64,000 bases of DNA from Eremophila alpestris peregrina (GCA_009792885.1 WMCF01000023.1:12422013-12486012); one strand, 5' to 3'. Positions 49,201 through 63,059 are shown, counted from the stretch's first letter. Program-made: numbers and translations. The notes: a model not told the origin generated them from the sequence alone.

Positions 49201-52200
49201 TGCCAATGGCAGGTACAGGACACCTGATTCCACTCCTCCCAGTACACAGATGCTCTGCCTTTGATTTCAGTGGGAAAAGTCTACATTCAGAGATTTCAGC
49301 ATACTTACACACTCCTGGGATTTGTTTCTTTGTCTTTTAAATAATACGATATACATAATCCTAAACTGGGCTGGTTTCCCACCCCATCACACAAGCTTTG
49401 TGCCTGTAGGGCTCAATTGAAGTCAATGGTGTTAATGTTGACATAAAATCATGGTGACCAAGTGGGAAATTAGTCCCGTAGCACTTGATTGTCTTTTGCA
49501 AAAGTTTTCTAAATGGTCTTAATGGTTTTATTTGCGGTATGTGTTGCTCACTCCTGATTGTACTTCTGCCAAGTTGTACTTTTAACTATAAACACTGGCC
49601 TCTCAGAGAATTTGAAGTAAAGCAAACCAGAAATGATGTTCAAAATAATGCTACAACCTAATTTAATTTATCCCTTGGTAATTACATTTGTAGATAATGA
49701 GCAACACAAACAAAACAGAACCCAAGCCCTTCCAGCCTTGCAATTACTTTCACATGTGGACCCACCAGTTACAGCCAGCATATGGTTAAGTCTGCATCAG
49801 GAGAGGTGTTTGGAAGATGGGGAGCAATTTGAGGTGACACCAGCCTTGGATGTCTGCTTGTACGTGCCACCTATTGAACATGAGCCCATCGCCCACTTTG
49901 GTGAGCCCACCCGGTCAGCTCTTCCTTTCTCTGCAAGCCCCATCCTTAATTCTTCCTGTATCAATCGATCCACTACACATGTCAATCCCAGAGGAAATAT
50001 AGCTGGGCGACTGCTTGCCAAATTCAATTAACCATGCAATTGTAGTGCTGTCTCCTGGCGCTGTTCCAGCTAGATATTTGCATGCTCTCTTGACTTTAAT
50101 CTCATGAGCTGCTCCAAGTAAATCCAGTTGAACTTAGGCCGCTGTTTGCAAATGCTACAGGAACTTTACAGATGTGTTTGACACGCCGTTATTACGTGAA
50201 TGGTTTCTTTGGCCGTTTCTCAGTCTTTGGGCTGCTTGTAAACTATGCAGCCTGACTGCAGTTCAACTATTTGTTGTTGCCTTTTTTTTGGTTAATTTTC
50301 ATTTGTACTCTTCTTGGTGAGTTTCTGCGTGTGTCCCTGTTTACTTCCGTCATGCGGCAGAGCTCCTCCACTTTGATTCGAGGAGTCTGGAACCCACAAG
50401 CAGCAATCAAAACCAGTTATGCAAACCCCTCTCTGCATGGATTTGCACAAGAGTTTGTCCCACAGTTCACATTTGCACAAGTATCTGCAACATGTCCCCA
50501 TCCTCTAAATATTTCAGCAAGTGTTGTTGTACCTGCCTGAGCACTTGCCAGAAGCAATCACTAGGAGAATCACTGCCGGTGCCAAAATAAACTCACGGTT
50601 TTTATTTGAGGGAGGACTTGTAAATAGTATTTTTCTAGCATTCACTCATTTCTAAGTGGAACTCCCTGTGTGATGAATGCTGTTTACAGCGCAGCTCTGT
50701 TGTGAAACAGGGAAAAAAAGGCAGATTCTTGCACTTGCTGGCAGCACGCCAATGCAGTGGAGGAAGATACATCCCCTCCTGCTGTCACTCCATTTCTTGC
50801 CCCACTTCTTGCTCTGCTTTGCACTCAAAGCTCACATGGATACACAGAATTTTTATGCTCTGGGAATGGCAAATTTTAAGAAAGATGAATGGGGAAGTCC
50901 TAATCTGGGGGGAGAAATTTTGACATTTTCTCTACAAGCTCAGCCCTGTTCTCACCACTCACGGAGCCATTAAAGGAAATACATGGTATACCCTGCAAGG
51001 CATGATGAGCCAAGTCAAAGACAGGGAAAGCTCCTACCTCAATAGGGGAAATGCAGGTAGCAGGTGAATTTCTGAAAAATATCTCTTCCTAGGTCAGCAA
51101 TGGAGCTGCAGTAACAGGAGGGGCTCAGGAGTGGGTCAGGACCTGGTGCAGCACAGGAGGAAAGCAGGCCAGAGAGCCAGAAGCCCCATCTCCACCACTT
51201 TGTTTTTCCAGGTAATTGTGGATTCTCCTACACACCCCAAGAAACCCACACTTCAAAGTGATGAAATCACACATTTCTCCCACAAGTAAAAAATTTTCTT
51301 TCCGCTTTTTCCCATTTTTACTGTGTTTACAGTGAAAGGGAAGTCTCTCTGCAGATGGAGCGTAGGAATGGGAGAGTTGTGTGTCTCTGCAAGAGCCACA
51401 TAGTCCTTCTGAAACACTGCACCTTCAGACATTCAAGACCTGCTGTTTTTCTCTCTATACCTTTCTCAGGGAGGAGGGAAAAAACATCTGGAAGCTACTG
51501 GTGGCTCCAGGGTGGTTTGGAAAGTTAAAGGATGTGAAGGATTATGCAGGAATGCAAGCTCAATTAAGGCCGACAGTGAAATCGAGAGCAACTCTGGCAG
51601 TGGGAATGGCATCACTCCATATTTCTAAGACTTGAAGCTGCTTTTGGTCCAAGGTCTGATCACTCCCCCTGCTCCCTCCATCAGTTCTCATGTCTCCACT
51701 GAGAGCTAGGTGCAAGTGTCTTTTTCTCCAGGGATTACATTGGTCCTCAGGCTGGAAAGTAATTGCCAGCTTTAGACACTTTAACCCTCTTTTCCCATTT
51801 GAGGGATGTCCTCTCTTCACCCACACTTCTTTGCTTTGTTTTTGTTTTTTTTTTTTTATTCCCATATTTAAAGCTGATTACTTCCCTTGTTGCATTAGCT
51901 GTTCACCTGTTCCCCTGACTGAGGAATGGCTTAAAGACTCTTTTGACATAGTCCCTTGAAAATGGGTTGCATGGCTGCGGTCAATGAACATAGCGTGGGA
52001 AAAATGCATTAATACTTTCACCAGTAACACTGAGGATGGCTATAAATAAACCCTTCATTACAGTATTTATGTATTATTACATCATGTAGCCACTTAAGAC
52101 AGAGAGCAATTGGAAGTGTTGAATAATGTAAGGAAAACTGCCTCTACATTAGTTCCACTGTCATTGGCATTATGTATTTCCTGGTGACATTGCCGTGCTC

Positions 52201-52879
52201 ATTGCTTCACCCAGCGTTGCGTGACATTGGTGGTGACGTTAGAGCATCAACGGGCCCTCTGCAAAATGACAGACAGCACTTTGCACGACACATGTAGCCT
52301 GGTGTTATATAATCAGGGTGCTTCACCGGAGAATTTTGGCAGCCCATGCTCTTCTTCTGAGTGTTTCATTCAAACCGAGTGTCTGTTGCTCAAAGGTTTT
52401 CTTTAAAGCAATGGGCCCTTGGCGCAAGGGTCCAGAACCCTCGCTGCACGAAGGAGGGAGATTTGCATCACAGTAATCAACTATGCATCTTAGGAATCAC
52501 TCCATGTTGTGCTGTTGAGACATGTTGGGTCCCAGGTGGGCTCTGCCCATTCTGATGCCTTCTCTAGCTAAAGCCAGAGTCACAGCTGAGAGAGATGGTG
52601 GGAGCAGGAAACTGGAGATACTCAGAGCCTGGCAAGAAGGAATTTCAGTGGTGATACTCACACTCATGTCATCTGAATCCAGTTATGGCGTATATAGAGG
52701 ATTTCCTCCCAGAATGAATCAGATTACTTAGATGTGTTATTAAATGACACAGAAGTGTCATAATTCTTCTGAGATTTTTTTGTTGTTGTTGTTGTTGCTG
52801 CTCTTCTTCCTTTTCCAGAGCCGGGGAGTGGGTGGATACATGGTTGGTGTGACTGTGCTTAGACCATGGCTGAGTAAGC
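46218..52879. other. Noncoding interval
   Basis: No gene recognised. Short T- and A-rich runs occur (for example T15 at 48741-48755). Octamer words lie at 48627-48634 (ATGCAAAT) and 50076-50083 (ATTTGCAT). The 50.0-50.6 kb stretch is unusually free of low-complexity sequence and may be conserved noncoding DNA. A TTG microsatellite occurs at 52781-52797. Confidence 0.55.
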
Positions 52880-53230
52880 TTTCTTGCTGACTATGTATTT
52901 CAGTTTCCTCAGTTTTGACATGCTTCCCCTTAAGGAAGCCCAGCAAAACAAAACCCCTTTCTCTTGACTTGAATGTCTCACTGCTGGTTTTCGTGGCAGG
53001 GATGCTCATCTCAATTACACTGTGGTCAGCAGCATTCAGTGCCTGGCTGATTGTCACTTGTCTAACAAGCTCCTGTGTGGCACAGAAGACCAAGTCTGGA
53101 GGAGGATCTCCACCGCAGTGCTTGGAAAGGAGCTGCATCCAGAAGAAGTCATTTCAGATGTTGAGAAATCTCATCTCCAAATCTTGTCCTCACATGACAT
53201 ATGACCAATTTTTGCACAAAGATCTGCAGT
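52880..53230 (-). mobile_element. Old CR1-like LINE endonuclease fragment, reverse orientation
   Basis: On the minus strand, the frame at about 53138-52900 reads a decayed APE-type endonuclease end: PPDLVFCATQELVRQVTISQAL, then NAADHSVIEMSI. This is equivalent to the CR1 pattern LLDLLLTN..ELV..V...GSLG.SDHE.VEF.I, with the catalytic Asp-His pair of the SDH motif kept. It is closest to the CR1/L3 type known in turtles and crocodilians. Heavily eroded. The fragment does not join colinearly to the neighbouring one at 53386, so it is a separate insertion. Confidence 0.7.
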
Positions 53231-53385
53231 TGACTTTTATTACAGCTCTGATTTAGCTGCTTCTTTGATTTATCGTAACAATGCACATTCAATATCTTTC
53301 TTCTGATGTGGAGGCCATCAGAGAAGTATAACTCTACTCATATGTTTGTCTTCTCAGGACTTCAGATTTCACAGATTCAGAAACT

Positions 53386-54260
53386 CATTCACAGAATCAC
53401 AGGACTTAAGACCAGAAGGAACCATGAGAACATCTGGTATGATTTCCTATATTTCAAAGCCATTCAGTTGCAGTCAATTAGCCCAGGACCGAGCCCAGCA
53501 GCTTTGCTGCATCTCCCAGAAAAACATCCAGCTCCGGACATACCAGTACATGGGAATATGAACACATCAGAAGCTGGAGACTCAAGATTACTTGATTTCA
53601 AAGTTCACATTAATTTAAAAATGTGCTTCATTTCTAATCCACTTCTGTTTGGCTTCACATGTAGCCATCAGCTTTACACTTTTCTCAGCTTCATAACTGA
53701 GCGGCATTGCCTGGCACGCTACATTCTTCAAAGTTTGGAGTTGGGTTTTTTTTAATCCTGGCATCTGGACAAAAAGCTGATATATCAGAAGTATTTGTGA
53801 GTCAACTTTACTGCAGTTTTAGCTATTTAAAAACTTTTTGCACTGTTGTTTGCATTATCATTTGTCCTTAACTAATACAGAAAAAATTCACTTGGGATAT
53901 TAAAAAAAATATTTTTCAAAATACTTTCATTTAGAAAAATGAACAGAAATTGAACTTGCTGATGTAAAAACCAGACAGACATTTCTTGCTAAAACAAGGG
54001 CTCTGACCAGCCTTGCCAAAGGACTTCTGAACACCTCACCCATCTCTCTGCACAGATGTGTTGTACATTATTATGCTCTCCTCATCCCCTTTTGACATGG
54101 AGATGGAGGTAGATCTGTGTTTCACACCATCAAGGCATATTTTCCATCTTTGAAATTATTTGTGCAGCCTTATTCTGCATCCTTTCTATTTTTCAGTAGC
54201 TATACCATTCACTGGAACTCCTTATCTGAAGAGCTTGATCATGGCAGTAGCTTGTCCTTC
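53386..54260 (-). mobile_element. Old CR1-like LINE 3' region, reverse orientation
   Basis: The plus strand shows the reversed tail: 'tcacagaatcacaggacttaagaccagaaggaacc', then 'atgagaacatctggtatgatttcc', 'gcatctcccagaaaaacatccagc' and 'tgtgcttcatttctaatcc'. After a diverged or inserted part (53740-54100) it resumes with 'caaggcatattttccatctttgaaattatttgtg'. All are landmarks, in order, of an amniote CR1 3' region common in turtles. The far part is less certain. Confidence 0.65.
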
Positions 54261-55567
54261 TGGCTATTTGTCAAGGACATACTTTTCTCACCATTGCAAA
54301 TTTACAGCAGAAGCTTTTAAGTTTTGCTTCCTTCCCCTTTCTGAGTGGGCAGAAATTTTAATGATATACAAATGGCCTTCTGAAAGAGGCTCATCTCAAT
54401 TTTAATTTTCCAAACTTTATGACTTTCTGCACTCAATTCAAGTGACTTTGGTTTTCATTAATTTTAGTGTACTCAATAAATAGCAGTGGAAGAGCTGGGA
54501 AGCATCAGATACTTGTCTCACATGGATTTCTCCATCTTTTGCAGTACAAGAAATTCAAGAAAGCTGCTCTTTGGGCTGAGGAATGCAATAGCTGGATACT
54601 GGCAGGGAGAAATGCCAGTGGAATGTGGGTACCACCTATCCACTGTGTTGCTAATATTGTAGGTTTTTCCTCTGGGCCTGAAGAGCTGCGTCATCTCTGT
54701 GGCTGCAAGTTATGCTCTGAACTTGTTTTGGAGAGCTGGTGGGTGATTCTGAAGACTTACAGCTAAGGAATGTGGCTGTGTGTCACACACCACTGTTTAA
54801 AAGCATCCAGGCTGGGGATGTTGGCCCCCTAGGAGCCACAGAGGGTGGTGGAAGGGGGAGAAAACCATTAACATTAATAGCACCAGCCTTGGAGGAGCAC
54901 CCCAGGGCTCCATCAGTGAGCACACCACCAGCATGCAAGGAGCAAACAAGAACACTGTCCCTTTGCTCGAGGACAGCATGAGACAGACGTACCTGAACAC
55001 ACAGGCATGGCCACTTAGTGCACCTTTCAAAGGCTTCTGGATAGGAGCTATCACATCTGTGAGGTCATTTTGGCAACTGAGGGTATCCAAAAGGCTTCAT
55101 CTGAGACAATATTTTTTCTGGTAGAAGCAGAGCCTTTGGACAGAGGCAGTCTAGCTGTTTGTAAAAAACATTGAAGGATGTAAAGTCTGTGGCAAAGCCT
55201 GTAATTTTGGGGAGACTCTAACTTCTTTCTGGGTTTTAACACTGATCCATCATGTATGAAATAGTTACACATCCCATGCTGCTGATATATGGACCCCCCC
55301 ACCCCTTCATAGATTCTGACAGTTTTCCTGTGAAGGAGCTGAGGTCTAAAAGAAAATTAGAGGAGCTGAAGGCCTGAGCCACAGGGGAAGCCTCTGTTAA
55401 AGGAAGGAGTTATCCTGCTTTCCTTTAGCCACACTTACTGTCTCCTCGAGTCTTGCAACAGCCATGGTAGACAATAGCAAGCTGGCCAGAGCAGCAACTT
55501 ACTCCTGCAGATCTCCAAATGTCAAAAGCATTTTGGTGTGGGTGTGCAGGCTCAGCCTCTCCTTCAC

Positions 55568-55619
<52 letters not shown>

Positions 55620-58600
55620 AAAGGTAGAACACTGCTGTGAGGGAGCCAAAGGTGATTTTCTTTTTGTTTTTTGGCCCTGTCGCTACTTCTGTGGGAACCC
55701 AGCAGTATTGTTTCCAGAAGGCTTGGTCTCTGTCACCCAAGTGTTTGGCATGTTTGGGGACACCCTTACTATTTCCCTTTCCTCCCCTGCAGAAGAGTCC
55801 AACTCAGCTTTGACCACAAAGCCCAGGAGGCCTTGGAGTTTGTCTAAAACAAAAGAAAAAGATTGCGAAAGGCAGTGGTGTCAAATAATGCTTCCATTTA
55901 GTAGGAATTTTGCTCCCCTTGCATTCCCAGGCAGCACCTGCTGTGTGAGGCTCTTGGCCAGCTCCTCTGAGCCTCTGTGGTAAAACAAACAAAAACAGCA
56001 GGGAAAAAAATTCCTCTTTATAACGCCTGTTATCCTCAGGCTACCTTCCAACACTGCCTTGCCTCCCCATGTTGACTGTACTCTCCAGGGAAACAGGCTA
56101 CTACAGGGCCAGAAAGCCTTGTGCAAATGGGCAGTTGAGCAACGGAGCAAGAGACCCTGTCTTATTGAAAACAAGACTGTTTTCCTTATCTACTTTCATG
56201 TCTAAATGCAGAAGGGTCCTAATTTTTGTCCCTGCCAAAAGAAAAAAAAAACAAGAAAAGAAAAAAGGAAAACACCCCAACATTGTCATTACTTCCATAG
56301 CAAAAGCAATTAGGAATTATCCCGCATTAGTGGACAATAGGGCTGGGAAGAGAAGGGATGGGTATCCTGGCTGGAGGGGCAGGGGAACATATCTTTGTAG
56401 ATGTTTATAGTCCTCTGTTCAGCCCTTTTTATCCACTATTCCTTCTTACATGTCTTAGCATTCCAAGGCTCTTCAGAAGTTGTTTTCTGTTTTGAAGCAT
56501 GGTGGAACTGGCTGTGCTGGAGGTTGTTCATGCTTGTCTGGGGACTGGCACAAGTGGCCCAGCTGCCTTTTACCTGCTCAGCCTTCAGCTCTACCACATC
56601 ACCTGTGATGCTGGTGGGGGCTTGTGCAACCTTCAGGAACCAGGTTAACCTCTCACAAGAGTTTAACAACACCTCTCTCACCTCACACTTCCCCTGCAGC
56701 CCCTGCCTGCTCTGCATGTACTCAGTTGAGGAAAGAAAAAGACTTTCAGGACCTTAGTTTTGATCCTACCTTAAGGCAACACCTTGCAGATAAGTCTCCC
56801 TGAGCTAAATAGCCCTGGGGCAGTGATTCACAGGCTGTTGTGATCCCCTGGCCTGACCTTAGACGTTTTAGGCATCACTTCAGTTTCTGTAGCAGAAAGC
56901 TTACCTCTCATTAACACTGGAATTTCCATGAGTGCCACTGCTGAAGAAAGTCCCAAGCCACCTGCCATAGTCCACTGCTCATGCCCTCAGAGGCAAACAT
57001 CCCAGGCCTGGAGCATGCCCCCAGCACTGGGGTCATCACTAAACAGCCATTCCCGGGTTGTGATTCCTTCTCCTGACCCCCTTCTTCCCTCTATACTCCT
57101 AAAGCTAAGCACGGCACATCGGCTTTTCCCAATGACTTTGTGATTTCAGGCCAGAGTTAGCATTTAACTGGCCAGAATGGTGCAAGGAGCCTGGATAATT
57201 ACTGCTGGAATTGTGCTGCATAGACCCCGTGTAACAAACTTGCCTCAAATAACCCAGCTTGAATGTCAGAGTCCGTGCTGTATTGTGTTTCACATTGTGG
57301 CTGTGGGAGCGCTTCCCCAGCAGGAATCAGGGTAGCAAATCCCTTGCTCTCGCAGGAGGGCCCCATAAAATGAATGATTCTGGATCTCACGCTCCTGAGG
57401 AGGTCTCGGTTACTCCAGCAGTTGCTGCTCAGAGCGGGAGCAACCATAGGGGATAGAATGAGGGAAGGGTGGTTTGGCAGGCTTTGCTGTATCATCAGCC
57501 CAGTGTCAGAGCAGCAAGGAGCACAAGGGCTCTGCTCTCCCCTCCAATCTTTACTTTTGCATAGATGTTAAATTAAAAAGAAATTAAAAAAAAAACAAAA
57601 CAGAGAGTAGATAAACCCTGAGGCTAAGATTGAATCAAATGTATCTAACTGAAATCCTGCACGGTGCAGGAGGCTCCCAGTTCCTCTCAGCTCAGACTTC
57701 CCTGTGAGCAGCACCAACGTCAGTACGTTTATGGGGTGGCAAAAAACGAGACATGCTTGCTCTGTGTGCACCACGCCAAAACCCCCCCGCTCCCTCTTGG
57801 AGTAGCTTATGGCATTCCCTCTGCCGAGTCCTGTGGTTTAACATCCAGCACAGTCTCCTCTCCATCCATATCAGAAAGCTGAACTCCCCCACTTCTCCTT
57901 GGGAGAGGGAGGTTGTTCCCTGAACTATCTCCAGTCTCTTCTTATCTTTGCTTTCCTTGTCAGCCAGTGAACTGTGAAGCGACAGCAGAGAAAAAAATGA
58001 ACTCTGACCTCATTTTCCCCCCCTACAATTAGCCAGAATGGTGCCTTTTATTTTTTTTTTCCTCCCCACTTTTTAAATGATTAATAAGACAACTTGGTCC
58101 TTAGCTTCTGCAGTGAGGCGAGTGTGCTGACAAAGCACTACAATGCCTCTTCCAGGTCACCCGGCAGCAGGCCATGCCTTTATGAAAACATAAAAATTGG
58201 AGGGACTATTTGAAGAATTTGGAGACTGAGGCACAGGAATTTCACCCTTCAGACCCTGGCAACTGCAAGTCTGTGGTGGTCCCTGAGCCCCAGTGACTGG
58301 CATGGAAAGGAGTAACTACTTAACAGCAACCTGAAGTTGTGAAAAACAGACTTCTTTTATTATGTTTCCTTTAAATAAGGGCTGCCACTGCCCTTTACCT
58401 ACCTGTTTCACGTGGTGATGGCCTCAGGCTGTGCAGCTGGCTGGATGCAGTGGCAGAACACAGATCTGTAAACACCACCAGTGGTAATACACAGGGAGAT
58501 CCTCACTCCCGCTCACTCTGCACCTGAGCATCGCTCTTCCATGTGAGCTCCTCTCTTGAGTTTCCAAAGCTCCTGCTGCAGTGGGAAGTAGGGAATTAAG

Positions 58601-60039
58601 GCCAGGTGGAGTTTATTCTTTTAGATCATCCTTCCTATGATTGTGCCTTCTTTATGCCACTTGTTACCTCTGGAGACAGAAAAAGCTTCTGTGCACTCCC
58701 AGGCATTGCCAAGGTAGGAAGAAATAATCCCAGAAGGATGCTCCTGAGGGGGCAGGCAGGCAAGGGAAAGACCTTCACCAGCACAGGCATAGATGGACAA
58801 AGCATCGGAAAGCAGCACTGGGGGGAACAATGCTGCATTGGCCTCTGGTTGATGGATTAACAACTGGATTAGCTTTCTCCCCTAACAGCAGGTAGTGCCT
58901 GCCCTCCAGTCCTGTCAACTGGAAAGCATCACTTAAGGAGCTGCTTTCCACACTGCTCCCAGCAGATCCCTCTGTATCGCTGGGGCTTGAGAAAACCAAT
59001 GACAGGCCAATACATGCAATACATTCAAGATATTTTAAAAGGAGACAAGCGTTCCAGTGGAGTTTGTCAAGCTGCAGGGCTGCTGCCGAAGGGGTAGTAG
59101 GGTAAGAAGCTTTTTGAAAGCATCCTTGGCATGTTAGAGAAACAATTTGCTCTCAGCTATATCTGTGGAGTGGCGCATAGCACAGATGATGGGATCCTTG
59201 CCCTGTCATGATGTCCTTGTGTACCAGCTGTGGGTCACTCAAAGGGAAGGGAAGGCCATGCTCTTGGCTGAGGGACAGCAGTGGCAGTGCCAGGGGGACT
59301 CTGAGCAGAGTAGGAGCCAGTAGGTGAGCATGGAGTCTCCTCAAGAGCCATGAATGCAATGGCAAGCCCTTCATTACACCTTTTGATACCATCCAGAGGG
59401 TAACATGGATTTCAAAGCTGCAGCACTTGCCTGAAAGAGGTATATTCTGGAATTAAGGCTCTTGTAGTTTCACCTGAAGATGATCTGCCCCACAGGCTTT
59501 TGGTGGCCTTGGTTTTGTCTGTTCCATCCCTGACTTCTGGGTGACAGGGCCTGTGTTAGCCCCCACAGCTTCTCTCCACCTTTCTGCCCTTGGTGCTAAC
59601 CAGCTCCAAAATGGAGTGTTTCCCTGCCCTTTCCAGGAGGCCTCCCCAGCTCTTTCAACCTTTCTCACAAGAGCTGTTATCTATCCAGATGATTGTGAGG
59701 GGGAGGATTCCAAGAGAAGCCTTCTTCATTACCTCCAACAAACATTCCCTTTCCTTTGGCAGATGTTTCCCACTCCTCCCACTGTACAGCTGGGACAGGG
59801 AGAAGATGTCAATATTTATGGGGCTGGTAGATATGATCTTCAGTGTGGCCATGGAAAAGGAACAAAACCAGTTGTTGTCCCTGGACAAGCTCTCTAAACT
59901 GTCAGAGATGTTCTGCTAGTTCATGTATGCCACTTAATGAGCAAAAACTCTCATACAATTGTTTAGCAAATGCTAGTTTCCAGTCATCATTATGAACTTT
60001 TTTACTGTAGTACCTCCCAGAAGCGAGTCCGATTGGGCT
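54261..60039. other. Noncoding interval
   Basis: No gene recognised. It holds the 47-nt poly(A) at 55569-55615 and A-rich runs at 56239-56270 and 57585-57600. Nothing else identified. Confidence 0.55.
55569..55615. repeat. A47 homopolymer
   Basis: Forty-seven consecutive A, the longest homopolymer in the window. The upstream 250 bp have no similarity I recognise to a gene, SINE or LINE tail, so a retroposed origin is unproven. Confidence 0.97.
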
Positions 60040-60074
60040 CCCGTCATGCTATGCAATCTTCAAGCTGCCACGGA

Positions 60075-60260
60075 GGCTGAATTCCTTTCTCTAGGAGTTG
60101 ACAGTCCAAATAAACAAGGCAGACAAAGGAGAGGAGGGGAAACAGAAGCTCAGGGGAGGTGAAGTGAGTTGTCCAAGGTCACGAAGCAGGTCAGTGCCAA
60201 AGCTGGGAGCAGAACCCATGCTGCCAGCTCTTGCTCTCAAGCCCTATCTCCCGGGGAAAG
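60075..60260 (-). repeat. Ancient amniote MIR-like SINE, reverse orientation
   Basis: Reversed MIR words in order: 'gagttgacagtccaaataaacaaggcagacaaagg', 'ggggaaacagaagctcagggg', GTTGTCCAAGGTCACGAAGC, 'aggtcagtgccaaagctgggagcagaaccc' and 'gctcttgctctcaagccc'. This is one of the best preserved old repeats in the window. Confidence 0.8.
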
Positions 60261-61738
60261 ACTGGGCCAAAATAATTTATGAGACAAAGAACTTCTATCA
60301 CATCCCTCCTGGCACCATGAAGTTCTTCAGCTTGTGAAAATAAAGCATAGCCAGATAAAGAGGCAGCTGGGCACTAGTTATATTTTGGTTTGCTAGGTCT
60401 TTGTTTCTTCATATATTAGAAAAATTCTTTACCAGCTAAAATGATCATCTGGGTAGAAGTATCAGAGTCAAGGAGGAACATTGCTTCAGGGCACTGACCT
60501 GCAGATCTGGGTGGTGGAGGTCCAGGTTGGATGGTATCTGCTGGAAGAAAAGTGCTGACTCCCACCTCCTAATCTAGCATTGTTCAGAGATGAGATCCCC
60601 TTCTGCTGCACACTGGCACTGACACTACGGTGGAGGTGCCAACAAACAACCTGGGCAGCTGCAAGGAGGGAGAAGGGAGAAAGAGAAGTCAGTTGAGATA
60701 AGAAACAGCTGTGCTCCATCTTGATTTTCCTATGGAGTGAGATGGAAAAGCTGATGACACTTCTATGAGGCATCTTCTGTGAGAGCAATTAGGCAATGGA
60801 CCTGGAATCTTTGTATGGTTTCAGAGCATGGTGGAGGTGATGTGGCTGCTGCTTGCAGGGTGGTGATAATCTTGGGACTCACCCTGTCTCCCCTGAGAAG
60901 CAGGAGAAAAAAAAAACAATGAGGAAGCAAAGTAGCCTCCTTAAGGACTCTCCTGTTCTTTGCCTGAGGCAGAGCTGTGGAATCTAGTGCTCTCTCAGTT
61001 CCACTGAGGCCATCAGTACTTTCATGCCCCATAATTGATCTTTCATCTCTTTCTCAGGAAACAGAGGGTCCTGCCTGTACACAGCATCCATCCAGATGCA
61101 TGTGCTTCACCATCAAAATGGTATCAGCCAGCTCTCCCTTTAAGCAACAGCTCTGGCTGGTTTGTTCTTATGCTGTTGTTGTAGGGAAGGAAGGCTGGAG
61201 GCTGGACTAGGACATCTGACATGTATATGGGGAGGGCTGTCAAGCTCAGACTCAGGCCCTGAAGTCCTTGTATCCCCTGTGCTCTGAAGCAATAATCTGC
61301 TTGAAACTAAACTGCCCTTTCATCCTGGCAGTGTTGTCCTACAGGGAGCACGATTCTGAGAAGTGCTGTGGCACCATGAATTTGGGAAGCTGAAGTAGTG
61401 ACCATTCTTGCTTTTGCAGTTGGATAAATGGTCTTGCATTAAGAGATGTTAAACATAAGAATGTTCACCACCACTTCTGTCTTGCCCCTCAATTACTTTT
61501 CTTGCTGTGCAAGAAGGGCCTTATCTCAGTGGCAAGGCTGGGCAGGTGGAAGCTGCTCAAGCCATCCTGGCTGGCTGAAATGCCACTGGCTGTTTTTTTT
61601 TTTTTTTTTCATTTTCTGCAAAAGGTTAATTATCTCCTACATAATGTTTTGTTGCTCGGATGCCTGAGTGCTTTAAGGACAACATGTGCCAGCCATGCAG
61701 TGGGTAGTCCTGATGCCCTCATACCTCCCTCAGCCCAT

Positions 61739-61790
61739 CAGCTCAGTAAATTCTCAGGGCATCATCCCGCAGCTCAGTATATTCTCAGGG
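61739..61790. repeat. 31-bp period tandem duplication (1.7 copies)
   Basis: CAGCTCAGTAAATTCTCAGG at 61739 is repeated with one change (TATATT for TAAATT) at 61770. Both copies are followed by a G. Confidence 0.9.
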
Positions 61791-63059
61791 TAAGACAAGG
61801 ACCACAGCAGCATCTACAGGAGCATATGGTAGTAGATCAGCACTGGAAAAGGAAAGACAGCCCAAGAGAAAATATTGGATGGAAGAGCACTCATATCAGC
61901 CCATCTTCCCAGCATACTGTTCTGTGAACCACGCTGTCTTGTCAGACAAAAGAGCAAGAAAGAAAAAAAAAAGGAAAGACAAAAAGAAATCACAAAGCTT
62001 TTTATTTAACCATTTAGCAATGGACTCCCAGACAGTCTCAGTGTTGTCCTTGAGGTCAGGTTATTGAGTGCCAAAGAGGGGTTGTCACATCTGTCCAACA
62101 TCACCTCACCTCCAGTACAGCTCATCACAAAACCTCTGTGTGCTGCCAAATCCAGGCAGCGAAAACTGGCAGGATCTGCTCATTCCATCCTATATCAGGC
62201 TTTGCAGTGGAGATGTGTGGTCATGCAATGCAAAATGCTTTACTTTTGGTGTCAGTGCCACCAAACCCAGCAGAGAGATTTCTGACTGATCACTTGTGAA
62301 TGAGAGCATTTGAAGTTGCTGGCCTGCGTGCTTGTTTGAATCTTGCCCAAGTGGGTTTTTGGCCTGTAAATGAGCAGAGTTAACCTGAATCAGAAAGACT
62401 GGTTAATCAGCAGGGTCAGAAATTACTGTAAGTCAGCATTCCTCAGGGGATTTTGGTGCCTCTACCTCCAGTCAAATCCCAAAGAGGGCAGAGGAATGTG
62501 AAAGTTGAAAAAAATGTTGACAGAATTTTCAAACTCAACTGAAGAGTCAAGTTAAGTTTGGTTCAAGTCTGAGGCAAAGGTTGGGTATGGGTCTTCATCT
62601 ACCAGACAAGGTTCATCCCTGGTTCAAGCAGAATGTCATGGCTACTGGGCAGGAGTAGGAAGTGAGGAAGTAAGAAATTAAGGTAGTAGATTCGGCTTAA
62701 TCCTTACTGAACATCTGATTGCAGGAGAAAAAGCACATGGTTTAGCAGATCTGCTACTCTTAGCAGTTTCAGTTTGGTGAAGGACTGAGTCATCAATGGT
62801 TCAGTAGGGGCACGAATAACCTGCCACATCCCCATGGCCAGGGAAAGCCCCCATGATCCCAGCTGTGCCATGCATGGACAGCCACAGGGCACCCAGACCC
62901 ACGAGGGCCAGAGGCCAGCACAGCTTCAACCCCTCCCATGCAAGAAGGGCAGGGCCCCACGGCCAAAGGGCTGCAGTGACTTTTGAGGTGCTCTAGGAGG
63001 ACTTCATTGTCACCCACCTGCCATGCCAACAAATCATCAATCCTCTGTGCTGCCACCAG

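Noticed and set aside
49390..49445. 'tgaagtcaatggtgttaatg' resembling a common amniote repeat
   Set aside because: Too short and diverged to separate from chance.
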